Below are positions 55,785-63,750 of a stretch of DNA of 64,000 nt, piece after piece. The notes beneath the pieces are model-generated. The model was given only the letters and a program-made list of their open reading frames with translations, ran no database searches and had not been told where the DNA came from. This stretch comes from Streptomyces sp. Ag109_O5-1 (GTDB lineage Bacteria > Actinomycetota > Actinomycetes > Streptomycetales > Streptomycetaceae). The stretch spans positions 3,224,001 through 3,288,000 of the forward strand of contig NZ_RKQF01000001.1 in NCBI RefSeq assembly GCF_003814875.1. The letters run 5' to 3'. Made by a program: the position numbers and the translations under genes. Position 1 is the first letter of the stretch. Each line of letters begins with the position of its first letter.

Positions 55785-56657
55785 TCAGGGGCGGCTTGCC
55801 GCGTCGATGTGTGACTTGGTGGCGTCGGTGATGAAGTCGTGCGTGCTGTCCGGGCTGAGGGCTCGGGCCTGGAGGTGGTCGTACAACATGGCGTACTGCT
55901 GTACGGCAGACTGTTTTTCCAGGTACAGGTCGCTGGTGAAGCGTTCCAGGTACACCACCCCTGCCTGCGGGCCGTCGGCGAACCGCAGGATGGAGAACTG
56001 TCCTGAGAGGCCCGGGTGGGCGCCCACCGTGTAGGGGAGGACTCGCACGGTGATGTGCGGCTCGGCGCCGAGTGCGTTCAGACGCTCCAGCTGCTCACGC
56101 ATGACGTCAGGACCGCCGACGACACGGCGCAGTGCCGATTCCTCCAGGACGACCCGCAGGCGCAGCGGGGAGGTGGGGTCGTAGATCCGGTGCTGACGGC
56201 GCAGCAGCACCTTGAGGCGCCTGGCGGCCTGTTCGGCAGTGACCGGGGGAATCGTTTCCTCGATGACGGCGCTGGCGTAGGCAGGGGTCTGCAGCAGGCT
56301 GGGAATCACCATGGGCTCGTAGGCATGGATCGAGGCGGCGTCCGTCTCGAGGCCGATGTGGACGCCGTTGGGGTGCTCGCCGTAGGCACTCCACCATCCC
56401 TGCTGTCCCGACTCCTGGGCCATCTGCATCAGGGAGCCGACGACCTGGTGGTCGGTCACCCCGTAGAGGGCGCAGAGGTCGCGTACATCGCGAGGGCTGA
56501 TGGCACGGCGCCCGTTCTCCATATGGCTGATCTTGGGCTGGGAGACCATGAGCCGCTCAGCCACTTCTGTGCTCTTCAGCCCACTGTCCTGGCGGAGCCG
56601 GCGCAGTTCGGCCCCCAGACGGCGCCTCTTCACTGTGGGACTGATGACCACCGTCAT
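55785..56657 (-). CDS. XRE-family HTH regulator with DUF5753 domain
   Basis: The 290-residue protein starts with a helix-turn-helix domain (about 12-70: AELRRLRQDSGLKSTEVAER, then VSQPKISHMENGRRAIS), followed by the DUF5753 domain (about 95-280) with YEPMVIPSLLQTPAYA and GQFSILRFADG. This is the common Streptomyces architecture of BldB/AbaA-orf-type regulators. Such genes are normally followed by a DUF397 protein, but none is seen here. The ATG has GGAGGT upstream. A 30-codon frame lies just before it. Confidence 0.92.
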   Translation of the reverse strand: MTVVISPTVKRRRLGAELRRLRQDSGLKSTEVAERLMVSQPKISHMENGRRAISPRDVRDLCALYGVTDHQVVGSLMQMAQESGQQGWWSAYGEHPNGVHIGLETDAASIHAYEPMVIPSLLQTPAYASAVIEETIPPVTAEQAARRLKVLLRRQHRIYDPTSPLRLRVVLEESALRRVVGGPDVMREQLERLNALGAEPHITVRVLPYTVGAHPGLSGQFSILRFADGPQAGVVYLERFTSDLYLEKQSAVQQYAMLYDHLQARALSPDSTHDFITDATKSHIDAASRP

Positions 56658-56687
56658 GCGCGGTGTACCTCCGGATCCACGTCGTTG

Positions 56688-56780
56688 TCAGATCCGAAGG
56701 CTGCCATGGGACACGGCTTGTCGATCATGTGCCATGCCGTCGCGCGCGGGAACTGGCGAAACGGACTGTGACGTTGTCAT
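56688..56780 (-). CDS. Small 30-residue open reading frame before the XRE regulator
   Basis: The ATG at 56780 is preceded by AGGAAAGGAAA, one of the better ribosome binding sites nearby, and the stop lies 30 bp before the regulator start. The short hydrophilic product has no known family. It could be a leader peptide or a small protein of its own. Confidence 0.35.
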   Translation of the reverse strand: MTTSQSVSPVPARDGMAHDRQAVSHGSLRI

Positions 56781-57254
56781 TTTCCTTTCCTGTACTGATA
56801 TGCCGGCTATTCGCGCCGCCGCGTCCCCGGGGGCGCGCGGAAGGCCGTCCGGGGTGGCGCCGAGCGAGGCGCGGTGACAGGCGAGCAGCCGTTCCTGCGG
56901 GCGGCGGGCGAGGTCTCGGTCCTTGCGGTGCGGATGGACCACGGTTCCGGTGATGTCGAAGACATGTCCGGATGTCGTGAGCTGCTTTCTGCCGGCGCTT
57001 GAGTCGGCGCAGCCGCCGCGTCCAGGGCGAACGGCTCGTGGCCGCCGGGTTCCCGTGGTTGCCCGGCCCCGGATCGCCCGCTCACCGCACATGCTCCGGG
57101 GCGGGGTCTGCGGATCCGACGACGCGTGCCGCAGGGCTGACCCAGGCTTGCGAGGAGACCGTCCGGGAGCCGGAGCGCACGGAGCGCAGGGAGTGGTTGC
57201 CGGTGAGGCGATGATGCGAGCCAGCACCGGTGGCGGCTGGCGCAACCGAAAGGA

Positions 57255-57742
57255 TCCACTGACATTACCCCCGGGTGCTCCGTGCCGGAGTCGGCCCTCG
57301 TCGATCAGACCGGTCGCCGTGAGGATCCGCGACGGGTCGGTGGCCGCGGTCATCAGCCGGGCCGCGGCGGCCGGCGCTGTCTCCGGTGGGATCACCAGCA
57401 GGTCCCAGCGGCCGGCGGCGTAGGAGAGCAGCATCAGCTTGTGCGGGTCTTGCACGACCGCGAACCAGCCGACGTGCACCACGTGCCCGTGGACGGGCAC
57501 CTTTCGCGGGATGACCGGCCAGAACGCGGGGTTCACCGTTACCCGGGTGATCCGCCCCCCACAGCGGGTCGAGGACCTCGACGAGCGCCGGAAGCTCCGC
57601 CGTCAGATCGCCGGAGCAAGGCCACCAGGCGCCGTCGATCAGTGCTGGAGCGGTGCCGGCGGGTGCCAGTTCGAGTCTGGGCGAGCGAAGAAGCAGGAAG
57701 TCGGTCTTCGACCGCGAGCGTCAACAGAATGGTCGCGGTCAC
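57255..57742 (-). pseudogene. Frameshifted DUF5994 family gene
   Basis: Three frame segments line up with the intact DUF5994 protein. First comes MTATILLTLAVEDRLP from a GTG at 57742. Then LLLRSPRLELAPAGT and LIDGAWWPCSGDLTAELP appear in another frame. Finally RITRVTVNPAFWPVIPRKV through RWDLLVIPPETAPAAAARL runs in a third. The second shift lies at a run of six C (plus strand 57555-57560); one base fewer restores LWGRITRVTVN. The first shift is near 57690. Either a decayed paralogue or, at the homopolymer, an assembly error. The region 56881-57254 beyond it shows no gene I can support. Confidence 0.65.
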
Positions 57743-57830
57743 GATGCGGACCCAACCCCGGGCCGGTCACGGCCGGCCCGGCTGTGATGAATCGCCGGGA
57801 ACGACACCGGCGTGGAAGCTGGTGTTCGAA

Positions 57831-57857
57831 ATGCTCTCGGTAGTCACCAGGGTACTC
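57831..57857 (-). promoter_or_regulatory. Degenerate SigB-like promoter of the frameshifted DUF5994 gene
   Basis: GAGT, 17 bases and GAGCAT occupy the same position (89 bp before the start) as the exact site before the 53448 gene, and the leaders are similar throughout. The spacer is one base longer and the -10 is altered, which fits loss of function along with the gene. Confidence 0.35.
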
Positions 57858-58068
57858 CTCGTCGACGCCTACCGAACCGACGCCGACCTGCGGGCTGAAC
57901 GGAACACCGGGGGCCAGGGCGGCCGGCCGGACCGGAAGAAAGCACCCCTGGGATACGATCCGCGAATTCGGGTGAACCCGCCAGACAATCGGAAATATGA
58001 ATTCCCCAACATCTGCCGCGCATTTGGGGGTTTAATTCCCGGCGACCTCAACTCTCCTTCGATTTCCG

Positions 58069-58096
58069 TTGCCGCACATAGATTTCTCCGTAATAT
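58069..58096 (+). promoter_or_regulatory. Vegetative-type promoter of the DUF3494 gene
   Basis: TTGCCG (58069-58074), a 16-base spacer and TAATAT (58091-58096) fit the main sigma factor consensus well. The region from 57960 is unusually A+T-rich for this window. The expected start of transcription is near 58103, which rules out longer readings of the gene and supports the ATG at 58174. Confidence 0.6.
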
Positions 58097-58173
58097 GCAG
58101 CGACCAGATCCAGGCTCCCGGGCAATTTGGCAGGGCCCGGTACGCCACGGCTCCTACAGAAAATGGCCTCTCG

Positions 58174-59460
58174 ATGAAGCTGAAAATCCCTCAGACAGCT
58201 CGCCGCCGCACCTTGCCCGGCTTGCTGGCCTCGGCCCTCGCCTCCACGGTGGCCGCGGCGATGGTCGTCCTCACGCCCGCGCAGGCAGTCGCCATCGCCA
58301 CGCCCGTGCCGCTGGCCACGGCCGCGAGCTTCTCCGTTCTGGCAGGTGCGGGAGTGACCAACACCGGTGCCACGGTGATCAGTCACGACCTTGGCACGCA
58401 CCCGAACCCGGCCATCACCGGTTTCCCGCCCGGCCAGGTGCTGGGCGCCGTGCACGCCGCCGACGCCGTCGCGCTACAGGCCAAGTCCGACCTGGTCACG
58501 GCGTACAACAACGCGGCCGGCCAGGCAGAGGACTTTGCGCTCGCGGCGGGAATCGGCAATGGCACCACGCTTCTCCCGGGCGTCTACACCGCTTCGTCCG
58601 GTGTCGGACTCACCGGCGACCTGATCCTGGATGCCGGGGGAAACCCGAATTCCGTCTGGGTGTTCCAGATTCCGGAAGCCCTGACGACAGCTTCCTCCAG
58701 CCGGGTGCTCCTGACGAACGGCGCTTCGCCGTGCAATGTGTACTGGCAGATCGGGAGTTCGGCCACTCTGGGGACCAACTCCACCTTCGTGGGCACCATC
58801 ATGGCGCTGACGGACATCCACGTGACCACGGGGACGAACATCGAGGGCCGGGCGCTGGCCCGCAACGGCGCCGTGACGCTCGACACCAACCACATCTTCC
58901 TCAACAACTGCGCGACCAACACGACCGGTGGCACCACGACCGGTGGCACCACGACCGGTGGCACCACGACCGGTGGCACCACGGCCGGTGGCACCGCAAC
59001 GACCGGTACGACCACCGGTACAACGACCGGCACCACCCTTGGTGTGACCGGTGGCGGTCTGGTCAGCGGGGGTCTGGTCACCGGCGGCCTGCTGGGCGGG
59101 CCGATCGTCGGGACCGGCGGCACCTCGGGGAACGTCTCCGGCAACACCGCCGGGAACACCTCGGGCAACACCGCCGGGAACACCACGGGTGGGCAGGGCG
59201 GCAAACCCGGTGAGCAGGACAACAAGCCCGGCGGCCCTGGCCACGGTGGCGGCCATCACGAGCATGGCAAGCCGAGCGAGGAGCACCAGGGTGGGCCCGA
59301 GAAGCCGGAGAACGGCGAGGACCACGCCAACAACGACCACGGCAACAACGACCACGGCAACAACGACCACGGCAACAACGACCACGGCAACAACGACTAC
59401 GGCAAGTACGCCGACTACGGCTATGGCGACACACCGAAGTCCGAGGGTCACGAAGACTAG
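58174..59460 (+). CDS. Secreted ice-binding-like (DUF3494) protein with repeat-rich tail
   Basis: The product has 428 residues. A signal peptide (basic start, LPGLLASALASTVAAAMVVL, cleavage near AQA) precedes a DUF3494 beta-helix domain (about 45-245). It shows ATAASFSVLAGAGVTNTGA, GNPNSVWVFQI and STFVGTIMALTDI, with one Cys pair at SPCNVYW and NNCATN. DUF3494 domains include ice-binding proteins, but many members in warm-soil bacteria act as adhesins. The tail is made of TTGGT repeats, Gly/Asn-rich units and a final NNDHG repeat, ending in an acidic stretch without a sortase motif. It probably extends from or coats the cell surface. Confidence 0.85.
   Translation: MKLKIPQTARRRTLPGLLASALASTVAAAMVVLTPAQAVAIATPVPLATAASFSVLAGAGVTNTGATVISHDLGTHPNPAITGFPPGQVLGAVHAADAVALQAKSDLVTAYNNAAGQAEDFALAAGIGNGTTLLPGVYTASSGVGLTGDLILDAGGNPNSVWVFQIPEALTTASSSRVLLTNGASPCNVYWQIGSSATLGTNSTFVGTIMALTDIHVTTGTNIEGRALARNGAVTLDTNHIFLNNCATNTTGGTTTGGTTTGGTTTGGTTAGGTATTGTTTGTTTGTTLGVTGGGLVSGGLVTGGLLGGPIVGTGGTSGNVSGNTAGNTSGNTAGNTTGGQGGKPGEQDNKPGGPGHGGGHHEHGKPSEEHQGGPEKPENGEDHANNDHGNNDHGNNDHGNNDHGNNDYGKYADYGYGDTPKSEGHED
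58921..58995 (+). repeat. Five 15-bp repeats encoding TTGGT units
   Basis: Four perfect copies of ACGACCGGTGGCACC and a fifth with one change run in frame within the DUF3494 protein tail. Confidence 0.9.
59326..59400 (+). repeat. Five 15-bp repeats encoding NNDHG units
   Basis: Five tandem 15-base units (GGCAACAACGACCAC with single changes in the first and last) encode an Asn/Asp/His-rich run that could bind metal ions. This is the second expandable tract in the same gene. Confidence 0.9.
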
Positions 59461-59598
59461 GCGGCAGGCCGCGAGAGGTCCGTACATCGGATGACGGCGC
59501 GCGGCGGGATCCCCTCGATTCCGCCGCGTGCCGCCGGTGTCGGTGGGTCCGCAGAGACCTCAGGCGCCGGGCAGCGGAACGAGAAGGCAAGGTGGGCG

Positions 59599-60318
59599 GT
59601 GTCGAGCGGAATTGATTCAGTGCGCGTGCGGGAAACCGGGGAGTCCGATGCCGGTCCGCTTCCATGGGAGGGGTACGACAGCGGGGACCCACCCGGTGAG
59701 CGGTCGGCAGGTGCCAGGGTGCTGAGAGCGGGGCTGCACACTGCCGTCCTCCTGTGTCTGGTGACGACCCTGGTCCACATCGGTGCCGTCTTTCTTCAAG
59801 TGGCACCTGCCAACCCCGTCTCAAGGCGGTACGGCCGGCAGGTCGACGCATGGGTGTATCCCCTCTTCGAACAGAACTGGCGGCTCTTCGCCCCCAACCC
59901 CGACTCGGTCAACCGGCAGGTCCTGGCGAGAACCGCGCACACCGCGTCCAACGGCTCGATGCGGGTCAGCCCGTGGGTCGACCTGACCGCCATGGACCGT
60001 GCCGCGGTCGAGCACAACGCGTTTCCGAGCCACACGGCCCAGAACCTCCTGCGCCGTGCCTGGGCCTCCTATGTCGACACGCACGGAGAGGACGACACGG
60101 CACGCTCGGACCGGGCCGTGATGATGCAGAAGTATCTGAGCAACATCGCCGCCGACCGCCTCGCCGACCACGACGGCGGCCGCACCTTCGAGTTCGTTCA
60201 GCTCCGGGTCGTCACGCTGCCCGTGGCCGCGCCCGGCACGGCGGCCGGGCACCGGCCGCCGTCGCCGGTGGAGAACCGGCTCCTGCCCTGGTGGAAGGTG
60301 ACCCCCTATGGGAAATGA
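59599..60318 (+). CDS. DUF5819 membrane protein (SdpA-like)
   Basis: The product has about 239 residues. One N-terminal membrane helix (AVLLCLVTTLVHIGAVFLQ) leads into an extracytoplasmic domain with the family motif FEQNWRLFAPNPDSVNRQ. This resembles SdpA, which helps mature a peptide toxin in Bacillus. I chose the GTG at 59599 with AAGG upstream; an ATG at 59491 would add 36 low-complexity residues. The stop overlaps the HTTM gene by 11 bp, so the two act together. Confidence 0.75.
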   Translation: MSSGIDSVRVRETGESDAGPLPWEGYDSGDPPGERSAGARVLRAGLHTAVLLCLVTTLVHIGAVFLQVAPANPVSRRYGRQVDAWVYPLFEQNWRLFAPNPDSVNRQVLARTAHTASNGSMRVSPWVDLTAMDRAAVEHNAFPSHTAQNLLRRAWASYVDTHGEDDTARSDRAVMMQKYLSNIAADRLADHDGGRTFEFVQLRVVTLPVAAPGTAAGHRPPSPVENRLLPWWKVTPYGK

Positions 60319-61537
60319 GCAGATCCGCGAACTCCCCGCCAAGGCGGCGGTCACGCAGGACCGGCCCATGGGCCACGACGCATGGACCGCAGACGCGCTC
60401 CACCGTCGACTCCTCGCCCGAGCCGACGCCTTGTGGGCACTTGTCACCGGCCGGCCAGTGTCCTTGTACGCCACGTCGGTTCTGCGCATCGGCTACGGGC
60501 TTCTCTACCTGGTCTTTCTCCTACGCGAATTCCCGCATCGGTACGAGATCTGGGGGCCCGGCTCCCCGTGGACGCCCGCGCTGGCGGCACAGCTCTTCGA
60601 CCAGACGGGCTGGTACAGCTTCCTGATCCTGTCGGACAGCCGTGCCTACTTCGAGCTGTGCTACGTGCTGGCCCTCGTGACGTCCGCGCTGTTCATGCTG
60701 GGCTGGCGGACCCGGGCCGCGTCCGTCCTCTTCGCCCTTGTGGTGACCTCGTTCCACGCCAGATCGATCTTCATGACGGACGGGGGCGACAACCTCGTCC
60801 TGCTGATGGCTCTCTATCTCGTGCTCACCGCGTGCGGCCGGCGCTGGTCCCTGGACGCACGCCGAAAGCGGATCAAGGCGGCACGGGCGGACAACGCGCC
60901 GGAGCCGGTGCGAAGCTCTCCCGCTCAGCAACTCCGGGCGGCACACGGCAAGCTGGTCACGGTGGTGCACAACTGCGGCGTCTTCGTCATCGCGGTACAG
61001 GTCTGCCTTCTGTACGGATCGGCTGGCCTGTACAAGGTGCAGGGCTCATTCTGGGACGACGGCACGGCCCTCCACTACGTGCTGAACCTCGACCTCTTCC
61101 AGCCCTGGCCCGAGCTCTCCCATCTCCTGGACCAGTACCCGCTCCTGATCGCGATCGTCGGTTACCTGACCGTTCTCACGCAGGTCGCTTTCCCGTTCGT
61201 ACTCTTCGGTAGGCTCAAGTACCCCGTGCTCACCATGCTGTTGGGCATGCACATCGGTATCGCGGTGGTCTTGGGACTGCCTCTCTTCTCGGGCACGATG
61301 ATCATCGCGGATGCCGTGTTCCTTCCCGACCGCTTCTACGCTTCCCTGCCTCACCTCGCCCGGCGCGCGGCTCGGAGATCCGGCGTCGGGACGCCGGCGC
61401 CCCGGCAGGGAGCAGGGCTCGGATCCGTACCCCCGCAGGGCGGCCGCTCGGCTTGCCGGGAGGGGAACAGGCCGATGTCCCGTCCGAGAAGCGGTTGCGG
61501 TGGTCCGGCGCCGTCCGGGCCGACGCTGACGGAATAG
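60308..61537 (+). CDS. HTTM domain membrane protein (SdpB-like)
   Basis: This 409-residue protein has about eight membrane helices and the HTTM (vitamin-K carboxylase-like) pattern: SLYATSVLRIGYGLLYLVFL, GGDNLVLLMALYLVLTACG, LLYGSAGLYKVQGSFWDDG and a final helix pair near ADAVFLPDRFY. Members include SdpB, which with SdpA processes the Sdp killing peptide. No obvious SdpC-like precursor is seen here. The C-terminal 60 residues are low complexity. The gene overlaps the DUF5819 gene, a pairing common in actinomycetes. Confidence 0.82.
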   Translation: MGNEQIRELPAKAAVTQDRPMGHDAWTADALHRRLLARADALWALVTGRPVSLYATSVLRIGYGLLYLVFLLREFPHRYEIWGPGSPWTPALAAQLFDQTGWYSFLILSDSRAYFELCYVLALVTSALFMLGWRTRAASVLFALVVTSFHARSIFMTDGGDNLVLLMALYLVLTACGRRWSLDARRKRIKAARADNAPEPVRSSPAQQLRAAHGKLVTVVHNCGVFVIAVQVCLLYGSAGLYKVQGSFWDDGTALHYVLNLDLFQPWPELSHLLDQYPLLIAIVGYLTVLTQVAFPFVLFGRLKYPVLTMLLGMHIGIAVVLGLPLFSGTMIIADAVFLPDRFYASLPHLARRAARRSGVGTPAPRQGAGLGSVPPQGGRSACREGNRPMSRPRSGCGGPAPSGPTLTE

Positions 61538-61544
61538 GAGCCGC

Positions 61545-61561
61545 GCGGGACCGGCTCCCGC
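61545..61561 (+). terminator. Small hairpin after the HTTM gene
   Basis: A 6-bp perfect stem (GCGGGA/TCCCGC) with a 5-base loop lies 7 bp after the stop codon. It is short, so its strength is uncertain. Confidence 0.4.
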
Positions 61562-62145
61562 AGCGCTCATTCACGTGCGGAGCACCGCGGACGGTATCGA
61601 GGGCTCCCGTACACGGGTGTCCGCACCGGATCGTTCTCGGCGAACCATGAAACCCGGGTCGCCGCAGAGACGGCCCGGAGACGGGTCACATGTTGGCGAC
61701 CTTGCGCCCAGCCCTGCCGTGCCCCGGGCCCGTCGCGGTTCCAGCCGAGTCATGAGCGTACGAGGGCGGCGCCTCTTCGAACTCCTGCCGCCGTTCCGGC
61801 ACCGGCCGTTCGCCTCGGTAGCGGTGCCGCTGTCCGCATTTTCGAGTCCGCCGAAGGGTCTTTTGGACGCTCAGAGCGTCAAACGGGCGTCACGGCCGAG
61901 GTATACGCCGGCCTCCGTGCGGGGGCGGGGAAGTCCAGAGGTCGCTGTTGACGGCGATGGGCCCGCGTACGTCATCCAGTTGTGTCCGGGTGTCCGGCCC
62001 GACCAGCCGTACCAGCGCCTCCGGTTGGACGTCCGGCACCCGCTCGGTGATGACGGGTGCGGCCGGCCGATGCAGTGGATCGAGCTCGGCGTTCGCGCCG
62101 GGCGGCCCCTTCGGTGCGGGTGAGCGGGGCAGGGACGCGGAGATG
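61562..62145. other. Intergenic region without a supported gene
   Basis: About 580 bp between the HTTM hairpin and the sigma factor stop. Short frames exist on both strands (for example 61890-62156, minus) but lack a convincing start, codon pattern or family match. Confidence 0.4.
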
Positions 62146-63015
62146 TCAGGCGGCAAGCAGGCCCGTGCGGAGCTTGGTGAGGGTGCGGGCGATCACGCGG
62201 GAGATGTGCATCTGCGACAGATTCAGTTCGCGGCCGATTTCCGCCTGGGTCATCTCCTGGCCGAAGCGCATCTCGATGATGGTCCGTTCCCGGTCGTCGA
62301 GTTCCCGCAGCAGCGGGCCGAGCGTGTGCAGGTCCTCGAACAGGCCCAGGGCCGGGTCGACTTCGCCCATGATGTCCGCGTACTTGGGCCCGCCGTCGTC
62401 GGTATCCTCGCCGGCCGGGGTGTCGATGGAGCCGGCGACATAACCGTTGGCGGCTACGACGCCCTCGATGACCTCGCCCTCGGTCAGGTCCAGGTGGGCG
62501 GCGAGTTCCTTCACCGTGGGATTGCGGCCCAGCACCGCCGCCAGCGCCTCTTTGCTCTTGGCCAGGTCGACGCGGAGTTCCTGAAGGCGTCGTGGGACGT
62601 GGACCGCCCAAGTGGTGTCACGGAAGAAGCGTTTGATGTCGCCGACGATGTAGGGGATCGCGAACGAGGTGAACTCGACCCCGCGAGACAGGTCGAACCG
62701 GTCGATGGCCTTGATCAGACCGACCGTGCCGACCTGGATGACATCCTCCATCTCGCTGCTGCCCCGGTTGCGGAACCGGCGGGCCGCGAAGACCACCAGG
62801 GACAGGTTCATCTCGATCAGGGTGTTGCGGGCGTACTGGTACTGACGGGTGCCCTCCTCCAGGACCTTCAGGTGGTCCAGGAACACCTTGGACAGCACAC
62901 GCGCGTCCCGTGGAGCGACCTTTGCCCCGTCCTCGATCCACGGCAGGTCATCCATGGCTTCTCGGGTTCCCGAGCTACAGGCAGATGCTTCGGGGACGTT
63001 CACGGAGGACGTCAC
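62146..63015 (-). CDS. RNA polymerase sigma factor of the SigB/SigF family
   Basis: The product has 289 residues with regions 2, 3 and 4 of a group 3 sigma factor: DVIQVGTVGLIKAIDRFD in region 2, PRRLQELRVDLAKSKE and GRNPTVKELAAHL in region 3, and the region 4 helix-turn-helix MTQAEIGRELNLSQMHISR. Streptomyces has several such paralogues controlled by partner switching and used in osmotic, oxidative and developmental responses. I cannot say which one this is. The first 40 residues are variable. Nearby promoters of the SigB type, and the STAS protein at 47977, are plausible partners. Confidence 0.92.
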   Translation of the reverse strand: MTSSVNVPEASACSSGTREAMDDLPWIEDGAKVAPRDARVLSKVFLDHLKVLEEGTRQYQYARNTLIEMNLSLVVFAARRFRNRGSSEMEDVIQVGTVGLIKAIDRFDLSRGVEFTSFAIPYIVGDIKRFFRDTTWAVHVPRRLQELRVDLAKSKEALAAVLGRNPTVKELAAHLDLTEGEVIEGVVAANGYVAGSIDTPAGEDTDDGGPKYADIMGEVDPALGLFEDLHTLGPLLRELDDRERTIIEMRFGQEMTQAEIGRELNLSQMHISRVIARTLTKLRTGLLAA

Positions 63016-63381
63016 GGTGCCGCCTTAGGTGGAAAGCAGGGTGAGCGTCTCCTGCCCGCCCCGACCGCATGCATGTCCGCGCGGGTCCACCCATCCGTCA
63101 GCGTCCGCAAATGTCCGGAATGGATACCGGAAGCCGTGCTGCCCGGGTATCCCGGGGTGCGCTGTGGGGGCAGTCCGCTCGCCGCGTCCCGAACAGGTCC
63201 GTTGAGCCCGGCTCCGCTACCGACTGCGGTCGCCGGGCGGAAGCCTTCCACAGATCCGCGATCCATCGGCCGGCGCAGAGCCCCGTCCCGGCACAGGGCC
63301 TGCCGGGCACCGGTGAGCATCGGCTCGATCGAGGGACTTTTGCCCGCCGATCGCACCGCTGACGGTCCGTGGGGGCGGCGC
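63016..63381. other. Upstream region of the sigma factor gene
   Basis: About 365 bp without a supported gene; it should contain the sigma gene's promoter. I found no exact SigB-type site in it. Confidence 0.4.
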
Positions 63382-63750
63382 TCACGGCTCGTCGTACCGG
63401 GCGGCGATGCGGGTCACGGTGACCGTGACGGTGACCGGTTCCGGGGCGGCGAGACGGGAGATGACGGCGGTCCGCACCCGGCCGTGCACGGTGCGGGCGA
63501 CGTCCACCGCCCGCCGGCCCTCGGCGAGGACGCAGCGCACCTCGATGTGCCATCCCGAGCCGTCCGGCGCCCGCTCGGCGCGGACGCCTGCCTCGGGCGG
63601 CGTGCGGTGGGATGCGGGGTGCGTCCGGGTGGACGCGGCGGCTGCCGCGAGGCGGTGGGCGAGTCGGGGTTGCAGGCCGGTCACTCCGGGAACCCCGAGG
63701 GCTGCCTCGGCCGCGACGCCGAGGAGCGCGGTCGGGTCGACGGTGGTCAT
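63382..63750 (-). CDS. Asp23/Gls24-like small protein
   Basis: The 122-residue product starts LLGVAAEAALGVPGVTGLQP and has beta strands with WHIEVRCVLAEG and VTVTVTVTRIAAR, the layout of Asp23/Gls24 envelope-stress proteins. These are membrane-associated or cell-wall stress factors in Gram-positive bacteria. The ATG at 63750 overlaps the stop of the next gene (TGATG). A longer start exists but overlaps the neighbour more. A repeated Val-Thr run near the C-terminus is striking. Confidence 0.65.
   Translation of the reverse strand: MTTVDPTALLGVAAEAALGVPGVTGLQPRLAHRLAAAAASTRTHPASHRTPPEAGVRAERAPDGSGWHIEVRCVLAEGRRAVDVARTVHGRVRTAVISRLAAPEPVTVTVTVTRIAARYDEP

Noticed and set aside
58921..59400. CRISPR-like array
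   Set aside because: The repeated units are 15 bp, directly tandem, without spacers, and lie in frame within a secreted protein.
61890..62156. An 88-codon minus-strand frame after the sigma factor gene
   Set aside because: It overlaps the sigma stop, has no ribosome binding site and resembles no family I know.
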